Of a stretch of DNA of 64,000 nucleotides, positions 1 through 11,645 are shown piece by piece (positions within the stretch are counted from its first letter, which is position 1; every line of letters starts with the position of its first letter). Source of the stretch: Brienomyrus brachyistius. Its lineage: Eukaryota > Chordata > Actinopteri > Osteoglossiformes > Mormyridae. The translations under genes and the position numbers were made by a program. The notes under the pieces were generated by a model. The model worked only from the letters and a program-made list of their open reading frames with translations, did no database searches and was not told the DNA's origin. The stretch spans positions 186,001-250,000 of the forward strand of contig NW_026042419.1 of NCBI RefSeq assembly GCF_023856365.1. Reading direction: 5' to 3'.

Positions 1-149
1 GATGTTAATTTTAATAGTAAATCTTATTTTAATCTTAGCCTTTTCTTTATTAATTAATTGATTTTTTTAAATTTTTATTAATGGCCTTTTACTCACATTG
101 AATGTTTTGGTTTTTATTAAATTTCTTTTACTTCGTTTTTAAGTGTGTG

Positions 150-240
150 AATGTTTTTATTTATTCCTTTGTGCAGCACTTTGGTCCATAAGGTTGTTTA
201 AAGTGCTTTTCAAATAAAGAGCTGGATTGGATTACATTGG
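150..240 (+). repeat. LINE-type 3' tail fragment
   Basis: A short stretch resembles the 3' end of fish non-LTR elements: a 'cagcactttgg' start, an 'aataaag' close to the end and a simple 'ggattggatta' tail. No coding part is attached. Family assignment is not possible from this length. The flanking 1-149 is AT-rich with nothing recognisable. Confidence 0.35.
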
Positions 241-707
241 AAGATGGCTCAACAAATCTCTTTCACAGAATGTAAAATTCGACAGAGGGCGCAAGGTGAC
301 ATTCTGTCAGGGGCCCAGAATTTTTAGCTACACCTCTGTGTTACTGTGTTTTTTTTGTTCTAGCCATCAATAACTCTGGAGTTGCTATATCGCCACCTGG
401 TGGTGAAAAGATCAGACAAAAATATGTACACATGTTACCAACAGTTTGAAATTGAAGTGCAGAGTTAACAGGTTTAATTAATCGTCCCCACGGATGCCAG
501 TCATGAAATTTGAGAATTGCAAATTAAAACACAGGAAAAAATCAGGAACACTACAAGATAAAATATTTAGCAAACACTCAATGTGCATCCAGGGTGACAA
601 GGGACAACTGGAGGATGATATGACAATCTGACAGTGACATTCACAGCACTTTATATGTTGCCAAAAACAGAAAAGGGGATTAAAATCAAGAATCAGAAAT
701 CATGTAT

Positions 708-993
708 GAGGGTGGGGCTGCTTGGTGGTGCAGTGATTAGCACTGTTACCTCCCACCACTGGGACTCAGGTTCGAGTCTCCGCCTGGGTCACATGTGTGG
801 GGAGTTTGCATGTTCTCTCTTGCTAAATTGGCCGTAGGAGTGCATGTGTGTGTGAATGGTGTGTGAATGTGCCTTGCAATGAGCTGCCCCCCCGTCCTGG
901 GTTGTTCCCTGCCTCGTGCACAGATCCTGCCAGGATAGGCTCTGGACCCCCCGCGACCCAGTAGCATAAGCGGTTTAGACAATGGATGGATGT
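708..993 (+). repeat. tRNA-derived SINE
   Basis: The left end has tRNA-promoter-like boxes: an A-box-like 'gtggtgcagtgattagc' near 724 and a B-box-like 'ggttcgagtc' near 769. A non-tRNA body follows, ending in 'ggatggatg'. The 3' body recurs at 12800-12945 with the same 'cgacccagtag.ataagc' block, so this is a dispersed family. The boxes belong to a SINE; the tRNA cloverleaf is not preserved. Confidence 0.65.
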
Positions 994-1139
994 ATGAGGG
1001 TGAGTCACAATGACGACAGCTGCTCTGTTGACTTGGTCCCAGGAGTCGTCAGCGTTGGTCTGCCGGGGCCCCCGTCCTGTCTGTGGAAGCACCCGTCTTG
1101 TTGGCTGTTCTCTCTGCCTGGGCCCCCTCTCCTGCTGCC

Positions 1140-1240
1140 TCACGTTTGGGTTGAAGTGGCTCCCCAGTGCTTCTGTAAAGCTCTTTGTGTATCTTAGAAA
1201 AGGGCTGTATAAATGTAACATTCATTCATTTATTCAAGGT
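1140..1240 (+). repeat. LINE-type 3' tail fragment
   Basis: A sequence of the type 'gctctttgtgtatctta...gggctgtataaatgtaa' followed by 'cattcattcattt' resembles the 3' tail of fish LINEs. It is short and uncertain. The interval 994-1139 and 1241-1443 shows no gene. Confidence 0.3.
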
Positions 1241-1443
1241 CCCAGCCAGAAGAGTGCAGTACTACACTGTCCCCCACAGCCTGAATCAGCTGGATGTTAT
1301 AGGATTAAGACACTTCCTGCATTAGGCCATTTACCCTCAGTGTATTTCCATACCCTGACAGGATGGATGACAATACTATGGCCCTAATTTTCAATACACA
1401 GTTTTCACAGGAGTCTCACCCTCATCCACATTCTCTGCATTCC

Positions 1444-1740
1444 TTATCTCATGCTTCTTTGCCACCCGCATCTCCTCTGCCTGCTTTGTCTCATTTTCCC
1501 ACAATTGAAACACCGTCCAATTTGTCTCTGTTTTAGTTCTACCACATTAGTCCCTGAGCAACCAGTCTGATCCCGTTCCTCTAATTTCAGACGCATCTGG
1601 CTTATCTGATTGGGACTGAAGCTGCTGTTACTAGGAAAACCACATTCGTCCCACTGGGGCAGGTCTGACACCGCGTCCTTCCCATATGTCTCCCATAATT
1701 GTTGTACAGAATTTCAGCTGGAGTTCTTTCCCAGAAGCAA
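1444..1740 (-). pseudogene. gag-like remnant with a zinc-knuckle-like motif
   Basis: A 75-codon open frame on the minus strand ends with a CFNCGK motif after a basic, Gln-rich stretch. This looks like the first half of a retroelement nucleocapsid zinc knuckle (CX2C...); the H and last C that would complete CX2CX4HX4C are not visible. It lies in the same orientation as the gag-like pieces at 4687-4905 and 5898-6180 and could be the downstream part of the same old gag, split by insertions. Motif evidence only; clearly not functional. Confidence 0.4.
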
Positions 1741-1769
1741 GTAATTTCACTTTAGCACCTGTTCAGTAA

Positions 1770-2370
1770 AAGTCAAGTAGGTCTTTAATGTTATTTTTAA
1801 CTTTACACAGTTGAGTATAGTACAGTTACAAAAGAAACTGTTTCCCTCGGACCAAGGTGCTACTTAAATTAACAGAAGACTAACACATACCAACCTAGCA
1901 ACATACTGTATGGTGCATAATGAGCAAAAACTGTGCAAACATTGCAGGATAGTGCAAAAAGAGAGGACAACTGACACCAACGAGCACAAACAGCACAGTA
2001 AACCCAGTACTGAGAAGGCGCAGTTTGGTTGTCCAATGAGGTAGCAATAAAAATAAATAAAAGTAACTGTAAACATGGCGACAATAAGATAAAAAATAGT
2101 AGTTAAATAATAAAGTGTGTTAATGAGTGTATGTGTGTGTGGTATCAGATTAGTCCCTGAGAGTTCAGTAGTCTGACGGCATGGGGGATAAAGCTGTTTG
2201 AGTCTGGCTGTAAAGGCCCGAATGCTCCGGGACCTATTTCCAGAAGGCAGGAGGGTGAAACGATAATGTGAGGGGTGGGTGGGGTCATCCACAATGGTGG
2301 TGGCTTTGCGGATGCAGTGTGTGGTGTGAATATCTGTGATGGAGGGGAGAGATATGTTAGGGTTATCTTC
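1770..2370 (-). repeat. L2-like LINE, end of ORF plus 3' UTR
   Basis: On the minus strand the frame carries the block 'DDPTHPSHYRFTLLPSGNR' followed by 'LYPP..RLLNS'. This block marks the C-terminal end of the polymerase ORF in L2/jockey-type fish LINEs, where it usually reads D-P-S-H-P...LLPSG-R-Y-R. A 3' UTR follows, with 'gtagcaccttggtccgaggg' and an end near 'ctacttgact'. The same C-terminal block appears on the plus strand at 12555. Frames are broken, so it is dead. Confidence 0.6.
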
Positions 2371-2374
2371 TTCT

Positions 2375-3200
2375 GAAGATGCGCTGGAAACAAACCAGTC
2401 TCTGAACACAGAACAACACAGACAGCTGTGATGACGTTTTACTTGCTGCAAGGTGTAGGGAATCCACTTGCAGAGTCTCCGCAGTTTCAGCAAAATGATG
2501 GTTTATTGAACAGCAAAAATAATACAATGTAATACAGTGTAGAGACACACCGGGTACTGAAAGGCAGCTCAGATACAAATTGAAGACAGTTCTTTACCCC
2601 CCTTTATACCCAAAAAGGCCCTCCCCACCAAGGTGTTGTGTGTAGGTGTTGTGAGTGAATTTACATATAAAGAGTGACCCCCTGGAGTGTGAGGATCCTG
2701 AGACAGGGACGGGACAGGACAGGGTGGAGACTTTTATGATCATTGTAATTCAATTCTTATCACCTTATCTTATCCTTATCACCATAGTGGTGCCAACTGG
2801 AACCCCCATTCTCTCCCTGGCTTCCCCCATGATCATAAATTCCTAACATTGTCTGCATTCAAATGATCAACCAAGAACCTTGGGACATTTTTACCACTTT
2901 TCCTTACAAAGGGAAGCCCGGTCCTGACCTCGAGGTGTCAGCCTCTCAGTCGAACTCAGCCAACTTCGAAAGAGTAACTCCCCTCGCAGTGTCTTTTATT
3001 GAGGTACACAAACAGGATATGCAACTGACATTGAACATTGTTTGTCACCATATATGGGGTGGAAATATTCAAGCGACAGTTCTTGAGACGTGTTATTGCT
3101 CAATTAAGATCAAGCTGCGGCAGGGTGTTGTTTCTAAGCGTCTAGCAAAATGATGATAAAAAAAGTACATATTTCTCTAACACGATACTCCCAATGATTT
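2375..3200. other. no gene recognised
   Basis: This stretch separates two same-orientation pieces of an L2-like LINE (1770-2370 and 3210-3640). That suggests it is an insertion, perhaps a solo LTR or another unclassified repeat. Short open frames here have no recognisable family features. Confidence 0.3.
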
Positions 3201-3209
3201 TCTCACCTG

Positions 3210-3640
3210 TCATCACTATCTGTTGTAGGGACTTGTGATCTGAGGCGACACAGTTCTCAAAGCAGACCGTGATGCAGCTGCTCAGGGTGCTTTCAACAGT
3301 TCCCCAATAGAGTGTGAGAATGGGAGATGGGCTTTTCTGAGCTTCCGTGGAGAGTAGAGGTGCTGCTGTGCTTTCCTTACTATGGAGCTGATGTTGAAGG
3401 ACCTGGTGAGATTCTCCGCCAGATGGACAACAAGGAATCTGGTACTCTCTACGATCTCCACAGATGAGCCATCGATGTGCAGCAGAGAGTGGTCACTCTG
3501 TGTTTTGTGTTCTTCTAACGTCAACAACCATCTCTTTGGTCAACATTCAGAGACAGGTTGTTGGCTCTGCAGCAGTCCGATAGTCATCACACTTCCTCTT
3601 TGTATGCTGAGTCACCGTTTTTATTGATGAGACCCACAAC
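3210..3640 (-). repeat. L2-like LINE reverse-transcriptase fragment
   Basis: Minus-strand translation contains the order 'VEIVESTRFLVVHLAENLTRS', then 'ISSIVRKAQQHLYSPRKLRKAHLP'. This is the typical post-catalytic part of L2/jockey reverse transcriptases (usual form: FKFLGVHI.EDLTW...KKAQQRLYFLRRLRK). The catalytic FADD part is absent. It probably belongs to the same insertion as 1770-2370. Confidence 0.6.
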
Positions 3641-3749
3641 AGTCTTGTCATCTGCCTGATGTTGATGATGGAATTCGAAATGTGCATTGCTGCTCAGTTG
3701 TGAGTCATCGGAGTTAACAGCAGTGGGCTGAGCATAAAGTCCTGGGTTC

Positions 3750-4290
3750 CTGCTACAGCGTCTGAGCAGTTGCCTTCGTCGCCCATAGCTCCTGCGCAGC
3801 CCGAGCAGCCGCCTCCGCTGCCCCCTGCGGCCCCAGAGCCCGAGCAGCCGCCGCCTGCTTTGCCCGTAGCTCCTGAGCAGCCGCCTCCGCTGCCCCCTGC
3901 GGCCCCAGAGCCCACGCCCGAGGCGCTCCCTCCGCCTCAAATGACTGTGCCCCCTGGGGCTCTTGTTCCTGGCCCCACTCCTGTCCCTGACCCAGCTCCA
4001 GACTTTCCTGCCCTAGTCCCCGAGGAGGTCCCGGACAGTCTGACCACCGTGTGTGCCACGCCCCCTGATTATCCACGTGTGCTTCCCTGATCGTACCCAG
4101 CTGTGTCCGATTATTTTCAATCAGTCCTGTCTATTTGAGTTCATGTCTTACTAGAGTTCAGTGTCCGTCATTGAAGTCCGTCTGCGTGAGATGTTTCCTG
4201 CACCCCGTGTTCCTAATAAATCCCCGTATCCTGCCTGCCTTGCCTGTTTCCTGCCCGTCCGCCTCTCCCGTTAAATGGCGATCGTGACAC
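3750..4290 (+). repeat. LTR-element-like segment with proline-rich ORF
   Basis: A 106-codon proline/alanine-rich frame (3770-4090) has short internal repeats of an E-Q-P-P-P-L-P-P-A-A-P type. A segment ending '...atcgtgaca' near 4288 follows. The last 13 residues of the frame and the following bases match those of the segment at 23391-24640, so this is a dispersed family. The terminal 'tgaca' fits the end of a Ty3/gypsy-type LTR. That is inference: no protease, RT or integrase is present here. The ORF is very GC-rich and low complexity, and I do not regard it as a host gene. Confidence 0.45.
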
Positions 4291-4299
4291 AAGGCACAC

Positions 4300-4680
4300 G
4301 CACATCAAGTACCAATGCAGCAAATACAGATGAACAATTTAGGAGGAATACTAGTCAAAGGAAGGAAGAAAAGCAGCCCACCCTATCTCATGGTCACGGA
4401 CACAAACATCAGGGAGTGTTATGAAGAAGACATCACACTTAACACCATTGGTTTTATGCAGTGAATTACACCAGAGAGAGTTTTTACATTCTAGCTGTGT
4501 TACGTAACATTCCTCAGCCTTCAGGTTTTTTCCACACAATGCACGACATGCAGGGGTGCCAAACAAAACAGCGGAACTGCAGTGTAGCCAATTATTTGTT
4601 TCAGTAGTTTTAAGAAAACTAGAACATAAAATGTTTGTTTTACTTAGTCCACAAAAGAGTTTTTACCTATCTTAGTGTAT
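4300..4680. other. no gene recognised
   Basis: Nothing with family features is visible. The stretch lies between the LTR-like segment and the gag-like fragment and may be further retroelement body. Confidence 0.3.
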
Positions 4681-4686
4681 TTTACA

Positions 4687-4905
4687 TCACATACACTCTC
4701 GGTCCGTTGTGGAGTCCATCCCACTGTAGTTGGAGAATGCTGCCATCAGTCGCTTGGTGTAGCACTCGCAGGATTTACCAGGCTCCTGTTTAAACTGATG
4801 CATCATGCCCCAGTCCATGCGCAGGAGGACCAGTCTCTGAAGGGCTGTCGCATGGTGAGGCCTGTTCTGCCTGGGGTCCAGCAGGTCACTGGCAATGTCC
4901 TTCAA
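4687..4905 (-). pseudogene. gag-like retroelement fragment
   Basis: A 72-codon minus-strand frame resembles the capsid region of retroviral or LTR-element gag. A 'KQEPGKSCECYTKRL' block is followed by an aromatic/Asn-rich 'AFSNYSG', like the K-G-E-S-..-F-..-R-L-..-A motif of gag capsids. It stops abruptly at the CR1-like LINE at 4906. On the far side of that LINE (5898 onward) the same strand shows a gag-like leader. Ancient and inactive. Confidence 0.45.
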
Positions 4906-5897
4906 CTCACAGTGGGCTTGCGTTCATAGTGGGGTACCGCAGGGTTCGATTTTAGGACCACTATTGTTCCTAATTTACATAAATGATATGGATACCAATA
5001 TATACAGTAAACTGGTGAAATTTGCAGATGACACCAAGGTGGGTGGTGTAGCAGATACTGAATTAGTGGCTCAGCAGCTACAGCGGGATCTTGATTTAAT
5101 TAGTGACTGGGCCGATACCTGGCAGATGAAATTTAACGTCGATAAATATAAGGTACTCCATCTAGGGAGCAGAAATATAAAGTACAGGTATTTCATGGGT
5201 GTCACTGAAATAAAGGTAGCTGATCATGAGAAAGACCTTGGTGTGTATGTTGATGCTTCCATGTCCCATTCTCGCCAGTGTGGGGAAGCAATAAAAAAGG
5301 CCAATAGGATGTTGGGGTATATCTCCAGGTGTGTGGAGTTTAAGTCAAGGGAGGTAATGCTAAGATTATACAATTCCTTGGTGAGACCTCACCTAGAATA
5401 TTGTGTGCAGGTTTGGTCACCATATCTTAAAAAGGACATTGTGGCCTTAGAAAAGGTGCAGCGTAGGGCCACAAAAATGATTCCTGGTCTTAGAGGAATG
5501 TCATACGAGGAACGGTTACTTGAGCTAAATCTGTTCAGTCTCAAGCAAAGGAGATTGAGGGGGGACATGATCCAGGTATATAAGATTCTAACAGGTTTGG
5601 ATGCTGTTCAACCAAATAGTTACTTCAGCATTAGTTTAAATACACGAACTCGTGGCCATAGGTGGAAATTAGCGGGAGAACATTTCAAGCTGGATTTAAG
5701 GAAGCACTTCTTTACGCAGCGTGTAGAGTATGGAATAGTCTTCCTGATAATGTAGTGCAAGCTGAATCCTTGGGTTCCTTTAAATCAGAGCTAGATAAGA
5801 TTTTAACGACTCTGAGCTATTAGTTTAGTTCTCCCCAAGCGAGCTTGATGGGCCGAATGGCCTCGTCTCGTTTGTATAGTTCTTATGTTCTTATGTT
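4906..5897 (+). mobile_element. CR1-like non-LTR retrotransposon, 5'-truncated
   Basis: An open frame to 5755 carries the second half of a reverse transcriptase: 'GVPQGSILGPLLFLIYINDM', the catalytic 'KFADDTK' (F-A-D-D), then 'WQMKFNVDKYKVLHLG', 'EKDLGVYVD', 'VRPHLEYCVQVWSPYLKKDI' and 'VQRRATKMIPGLRGM'. A frameshift or stop near 5755 breaks the last few residues. The 3' end reads 'ggccgaatggcctcgtctcg' followed by 'tcttatgttcttatg' repeats, a typical CR1/Rex-type microsatellite tail. The 5' half (endonuclease and early RT) is missing, as expected for 5' truncation during target-primed reverse transcription. 'ttcaactc' occurs at both borders and looks like the target-site duplication. Close relatives lie at 13030-13165 and 17216-17740. 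Confidence 0.85.
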
Positions 5898-6180
5898 CAA
5901 CTCCTTCATCTACAGTGTCAGATGAGCAAACCTTATCTCCCCCTTGAGGATTTGGACATACCAACATAGGGGCAAGAATTTCTGCTACCTCGTCCTGCTG
6001 CCTGAGTGTTTCGCCACGGCACTTCTTCACCGAGAAGGAGGTAGAGTCGGGTGCTGAATGGTTATGATCCTCGTCTGCAGGGGGGAGAGGGGAAGGGGCA
6101 GGGGAACCACTGGCTACTCCTCCCTCGGTGGCATAAGGAGGAAGCTGCTGTTTGGGCAGCAATGCTTGGGCAGGAGCCAC
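5898..6180 (-). pseudogene. gag-like retroelement fragment, N-terminal side
   Basis: The minus-strand frame from 6180 has a proline/serine-rich segment with an L-P-P-Y motif (late-domain-like), then a charged stretch ending at the CR1-like LINE border. It is co-oriented with the fragment at 4687-4905 and would precede it if the LINE were absent. Assignment rests on composition and context, not on a firm domain. Confidence 0.3.
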
Positions 6181-7285
6181 ACAGTTTATTTCTGGGTATC
6201 TAATTAGCGGACACCATTAGGTCCCTTCAGGGGCTCCACAGACAAACTCATTGACAAAATAGAATTGTCACAGAAAAATTCTTTGTCACATGCTCAGTCG
6301 ACATGGACTGTGTGCTATTTACATATTTTTGGCACAAACGAAATCTCATATGCATATCGATGTATCTTTCGCACAAGTGGACCTCCATCACTTTAAAGAG
6401 GGTAAACTCTGATCAGGAAATTTACGACGTCAGAATAAACGGATTTTTTAACAGAAGTAACTGACATGCCCTAATAAGGAAATGCATACAATCAGAATAC
6501 AATATCTGTGGTTTTTAACAGTGGTAACAATCTGATAATGAAAGGAATCAGATCAACATTTCTATAGCATGTAACAGAGCTTGCTCCCCTCCAGAACTCA
6601 TTGTTCCAGTAGTTATCTGAAATCATCTGCAGGAGCTATTCTTTTATTTGTATATTAAGCATAATTATTCATGAATATTATTGATTATGTTTATTTGTTT
6701 AATGTTTTTATTTATTCGTATTTATTGTTTATAATATAATGTTATATAGTATTGCAACACTTGAAACGAGAGGTACTTGCCTGCCTTAGTGATATTTACT
6801 ATTGTCTAAGTGTATTCCCACCTGTAGGAGGCAGCAATGGTTGTTATTAAAGGTGCTGAGATTACGCGGCTCAGGGCTGAAGGTGCAAAGTGAAACAGTC
6901 ATTGACCGTATTTGCCATGTGTGATGGTGTCTGCATATCGGCCCTTTTGCGCCAAACAAACCAGTTCAAAGTACTGTGTGTTAAAATATCATATGAATAA
7001 ATCCTCTCAAGAACTAAACTCAATATCGTATCCTCATCATTCAACGCGTCTGACTTTTGCACCTCTTACCACAAGGCAGTGGATTACATGGGGAAATTAC
7101 AAACAAGGAGAATTTAATCTGTTTTTCCTCTACATTGTCGTTATTCAGAATATTACAGACTATGAACAAAAACGGACAATGTAAGAAAATAAAAAAATGT
7201 GTATGACAGAAAGCTAGAGTATTTTTGCAATGGTGAGCACTAGCTGGTTTATGTACTAGCTCACACTCAAGAAACAGCATAAATG
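6181..7285. other. no gene recognised
   Basis: AT-rich sequence with only short unsupported open frames. No repeat family was recognised with confidence. Confidence 0.4.
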
Positions 7286-7289
7286 CTAC

Positions 7290-7525
7290 TCATACACAGT
7301 TGGGGGGCAGGGGTCAGTCCTTGTGCCTGTAATGAGGTCACCAGTTGAAACTAACCCAGCCTCAGCACGTCTGTGGGTCCTTGAGCAAGGCCCTTAACCC
7401 CCAGCTCCCTGGGCGCCCCAACAGGTAGCTGCACTTCGCGGACAACTTACTCCACAAAGAGTAAGTTGAGGGAGACATAAAAAACACAATTTCCCCACGG
7501 GGATTAATAAAGTCCATCCATCTAT
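7290..7525 (+). repeat. tRNA-derived SINE
   Basis: It contains the widespread fish SINE body 'gtgggtccttgagcaaggcccttaaccccca' and ends with 'ttccccacggggattaataaagt'. The same body is present at 45600-45795 and, more degraded, at 42050-42190. The tRNA-like head is decayed. Confidence 0.6.
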
Positions 7526-8120
7526 GGAATATTATTTAGCACTATATAACGCAGAATATAAGAATTACGATTTTATAAAAAGTATGCCAAATATCCATGA
7601 TATAATCATTACAATGTAAACATTATAATGTAATCAACACAATGGAACCAACTGAGTATGTATTTGCACCTTTTGTTAGTCTGAGTTTCTGTTAGCTACT
7701 TTGTTAGTCCTGAATCTATGAATATTCACATTTTTATCGCGTATATTTTATCACTATGTAAAAGGACAAATATATTATCAACCTTTTAGTGAGACAATGT
7801 GTAAACGGCTGAAACTACCAAGGTTTACTACTGAAGGAAGGGATTCACCTGAGTTCACCAAAAGTTCATGGCTGAGTATTTTTAAAAAACCAAGTGGAGC
7901 TGCTCGCGCCACTATTATGTTCAACCGAGAGGCCAAACGGTAAAAGAAATGACTGTCAAACTTATCACCTAGGGGTAAATATAAATCTATACAAATATCA
8001 CCTGCATGCACATTACTTCTTTTACAATAACCAACTCCTGATCCATACTGTTAGTCGTGAAAAAAATAACTATTGTGTACATAGAGGCCCTGTGTAAAAA
8101 GATAACTGCCAAGGAAAAGA
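7526..8120. other. no gene recognised
   Basis: AT-rich, short open frames only. Confidence 0.4.
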
Positions 8121-8124
8121 TCAA

Positions 8125-8290
8125 AAACATTTATTTCAAGGATTCAAAGTTTTTATGGTCATGTACAGTGTACAGTGCAGTTCTTATTTGATTAACTTGA
8201 ATGTCTTCACAGACAAGACGATTAAACAAATAAAGCAGCGCAACATTATAGTAACTAACAACAAACAAAGCTCACGAGTACTATTACAAT
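8125..8290 (-). repeat. L2-like LINE 3' tail, reverse orientation
   Basis: 'tcaaggattcaaagtttttatggtcatgtacag...cagttcttatttg' matches the general form of the reversed 3' tail of fish L2-like LINEs (tail ending ...aaaactttgaa on the minus strand). No coding part is attached. Confidence 0.35.
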
Positions 8291-9417
8291 ATTCATATCA
8301 TTTATTTAAATTTAATTTTACCAAGTAAATTAATTGAAAAGCAGTTACCGCTTTACCTGCTTCTCGGGAGAAATAGCAGATATACAAACGTCATGTATGT
8401 AACTAAAATCTTAAGCCAATAAGGGCAAAGTTGTGTCGTAATGGAGGCGGATCCAGCCTGTGCAGCCTGCTAAGAGGTGCTGCCTGATGTGTCTTGCTCT
8501 CGCGGAGTTTTGGTACCATGTGACATGGTGACGTAATGCAACGGGCGATAAAAAATATAACCATGATGCATTGCGTCAGGACCAGAATGCATTGCTTTAA
8601 GCTAGCGCTGTATGTGGGTGCATGAAGTGGAAAGCACCCAATAATAAACATAACATTTTTTTAAAAATGTTTTCTTCACCGGTGCAGTGAATTTAAATAA
8701 AGAGCTATGATGGTGCTGCAAATGGCTTTGCATAGTAGTTAGTAGTAGCATTAGCCGCTGTGTGCGGCATTAGCTTTCTACAGTCCTTACAGATGGTTCG
8801 TGTTTTGTCTGTCTCCCTTTCGCCATTTATATTTTCCGCCGGGCACCCGAAATGCTGACACACAAAAGATTCAAAAGTGTCTGGGGTATCTACTATAGTA
8901 ATTTAGTCAGATGCCGACATATTTACAGCAGCTCATTTGCAGCGCATTCGTGAAACGGCTTTTCGCTCCAACGAGAAATCTCGTCATGTTGTAATATCGC
9001 GAGATCTCGTGACACGCGTTTCACTCCCACTTCTTAGTAACAGTCATGATTTGATAAAGTGACAACCTGCGTAATAATTGGTAATACATAGAGTTTGCTA
9101 TTGTTCAGGCTAGCAGACTGTTATGGCTTGAGGTTAATGGTGCCTGTTACTTGTGAATTTTCACATTTGCAGGGATCTTCTGCCTCGTGAACGTGAAACG
9201 GGTAATTATGCTAAAAGAAGAAAAAAGCAGAACTGCAATGTGTGTAAGGCTGGTGCTGATTTTTCAGTCTGAACACAGTAAAATTTATACAAATTACCTG
9301 TATTCAAACTTGTATTCTTTATATAGTTTGGTTAATTACTATTTAAAAGTTTTATCTGCGCTCCATTGTATAACTTATATTGGAGACTTGTATGTACTTT
9401 TCGATTGGAAATGGTTA
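8291..9417. other. no gene recognised
   Basis: Mixed-composition intergenic sequence. No splice-bounded exon or repeat could be assigned. Confidence 0.4.
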
Positions 9418-9425
9418 GCTGTATA

Positions 9426-9569
9426 CAGGGGCGCCGCTAAGGGGGGGAAAGTTGGGACAATTCTAAGGGCCCACGCCCTTTAGGGGCCCCCAGAGATCTG
9501 AATGGGTGTGGTAGGGGGGCCCAACCTCATATTTTGTCATAGGGCCCAAAATTGCTAGCGGCGCCCCTG
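9426..9569. mobile_element. hAT-type MITE with 8-bp target duplication
   Basis: The 144-bp element starts CAGGGGCGCCGCTA and ends with the reverse complement, CTAGCGGCGCCCCTG (one mismatch). It is flanked on both sides by the same 8 bp, GCTGTATA (9418-9425 and 9570-9577). An 8-bp duplication and CAGGG-type ends fit the hAT superfamily. The inside is non-coding, so it would need a transposase from elsewhere. Confidence 0.85.
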
Positions 9570-9577
9570 GCTGTATA

Positions 9578-10490
9578 TACTTTGAATATTTTTATGATTA
9601 ATTTCTTTGTTTATTTAATTTGGCAACAGATCTGCACTTTTAGCAGTATTGCTGTCAATTTTTGTGAAAGTTGTTACTAAATAAAACAAAAGAAGCAGAC
9701 TTGTGTAAATCCTATATTGGTCGTGTATTCTTCCTGTAGCGTAGTGACAGCTTTTTGTACGGAAGCCGTGAACGGCTGTGCTTGCAAATATATTTTCTTC
9801 TGAATAATTAGAAGGATAAGCATATTTTGTCGCCGCCGCGAGATAGTCATGCCATACACAGCTCTGCTCGTTTTTGTACTGTAACCGTGTTACTTAATTT
9901 GCGAATCCATGAATTTAACGTTGACATTAAGTCAACATTGACATTGACAACGTTGACATTAAGTGTTGCACCTATCTAGTGTTTTACCGTGAAGGGCATG
10001 TTATATCTTGTCTCTAAGTCGCACTATGGTCCAGGGGAATGCTATGTCATATTAGAACATGTGTCGATGATGTGGCAATATAAATATTTTAGAATACTGT
10101 CAGTTTTAGTTTCAGAAATCCATCATTTGAGAAAAAAGGCCAGTCACGACAAATATATATGGAATATAACAACAGAGGTTAGCTGTATTTGTTTAAGTGT
10201 AAAGATGCACATAGAAACATGCATGAGCTCATCTGAGAATAAACTGAATGCAATGAAGATTTGTGACTCCTGCTGGAAAATGCGAATAGTGGCAGGGTCT
10301 TCAAGCAGTACATTTGTCTGAGAGTCAGTTAATATTAGGAAAGGCACCGTTTTTTTTTTCAATGGCGCTAATTATCAAGAAGGAAATGGAGTACCCCAGT
10401 ACCTGGTTTACGGGCACTGGAAGCTCCAGTATCAGTCAGACTTTCATGTAAGTATATGTGTGTTTAATGCATGTTTCATCTTTACCAGGG
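9578..10490. other. no gene recognised
   Basis: AT-rich. The open frame at 9989-10321 has no recognisable family features. Confidence 0.4.
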
Positions 10491-10494
10491 GCAG

Positions 10495-10770
10495 AGGGGA
10501 AACTCAATAAATAGCCTTCTCTCACACTTCCAGGCCTGCAGAACTGAGCATGTCCCCTGGTTTTGTGCATATGTCTGTAGGCTTTGAGTTTTTCCTATGG
10601 GGGCTTCAATTTCCTCCCAGAGTACAAATACGTGCAGATCAGTTGCATTGGGGAGTCCATACTGTGATGCTGAGTGGGTGTAGGAGGAGATTGAGAGATG
10701 AAACTCCGGATGATTTACTCCCTCGGCTAACTAACCAGAACAGGATCGTACCAATACCAAAATGATAAGT
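10495..10770 (+). repeat. degraded SINE/LINE-type repeat
   Basis: A segment resembling the common fish repeat body '...gggcttcaatttcctcccagagtacaaatacgtgcag' (usual form: ggtttcctcccacagtccaaaaacatgcag). Degraded and without clear ends. From here to 11425 there is only AT-rich sequence without a gene. Confidence 0.4.
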
Positions 10771-11429
10771 TTATAAATGTTTTTCACTACCCTGATTCAT
10801 TCAGTTATTTCTGTTTGTTAATTCCATCCCCCAAGCAAATACATAAATAAACAAACAAATATTCAGGGGGAATATTCAGGGGGAATGTGTCATAGGTGGT
10901 AGAATCAGTGGATGAATCTAAAGAAAAAAAGTAATGATTTCTTTCTCTCCAAAACACAATGCACAAAACTCTTAAGTTAGGTAAGACATTGAAATTTTAT
11001 GACAGTAGCATGATGCAGAGGAACAACAGAAGGAAAAATCTAACTAAACCTGAGTCAACTAGGACTAATTACACTAAATTAAGTGGAACACACAAAATAC
11101 CTAAAACAACTTAATAAACAAGCAAGAAATATTACATTTGATTAACTATACTGATGCCTGAGGGAAGTTCTTGTGCATAATGCAGCAAGTATATACAGCT
11201 GCAGAGACACTACACATAGTGCAAATAAATTAAAAAGTATACAGTACACACACTGATTCCTGAAAAATCTAAATACCATGGAATACTAATGAAATACTGA
11301 TGATGATGATAATAATAGAAATAATAATGAATTAGTTTAGGGTATTATGCAATTGACATGTACAATTAAAAAAGAAATTGCACCAGACATTTCCTGTGGC
11401 AAAGAAGGGTTGCTTTGTGCCACATTACT

Positions 11430-11645
11430 CAAGTCAATTCACTTTATTTTGTATAGTACATTTTCATAGCCTTACATTGTCTCAAAGCACTTTACTTTGT
11501 CCCTGCCCAATTGTCCCAGTGAGCAAGATCTAGCCTGAAAAATTAGAAAGCGACATTGGCAAGGATAAACTCAGTCATAGTAAGAAACCTTTGGAGGAAC
11601 CAGAGTGAAAGGGGGAGCCCATCCTCCACAGGGCAGAAGTCAGGT
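11430..11645 (+). repeat. dispersed repeat shared with 20540-20690
   Basis: The block around 'ggaggaaccagagtgaaagggggagcccatcctcc' has a close relative at 20600-20655 ('ggagggaccaaactcaaagggggagcccatcctcc'). It is a dispersed fish repeat of unknown class, non-coding. Confidence 0.5.

Noticed and set aside
708..800. tRNA gene
   Set aside because: A/B boxes are present but the cloverleaf is not; the body and tail show it is a SINE.
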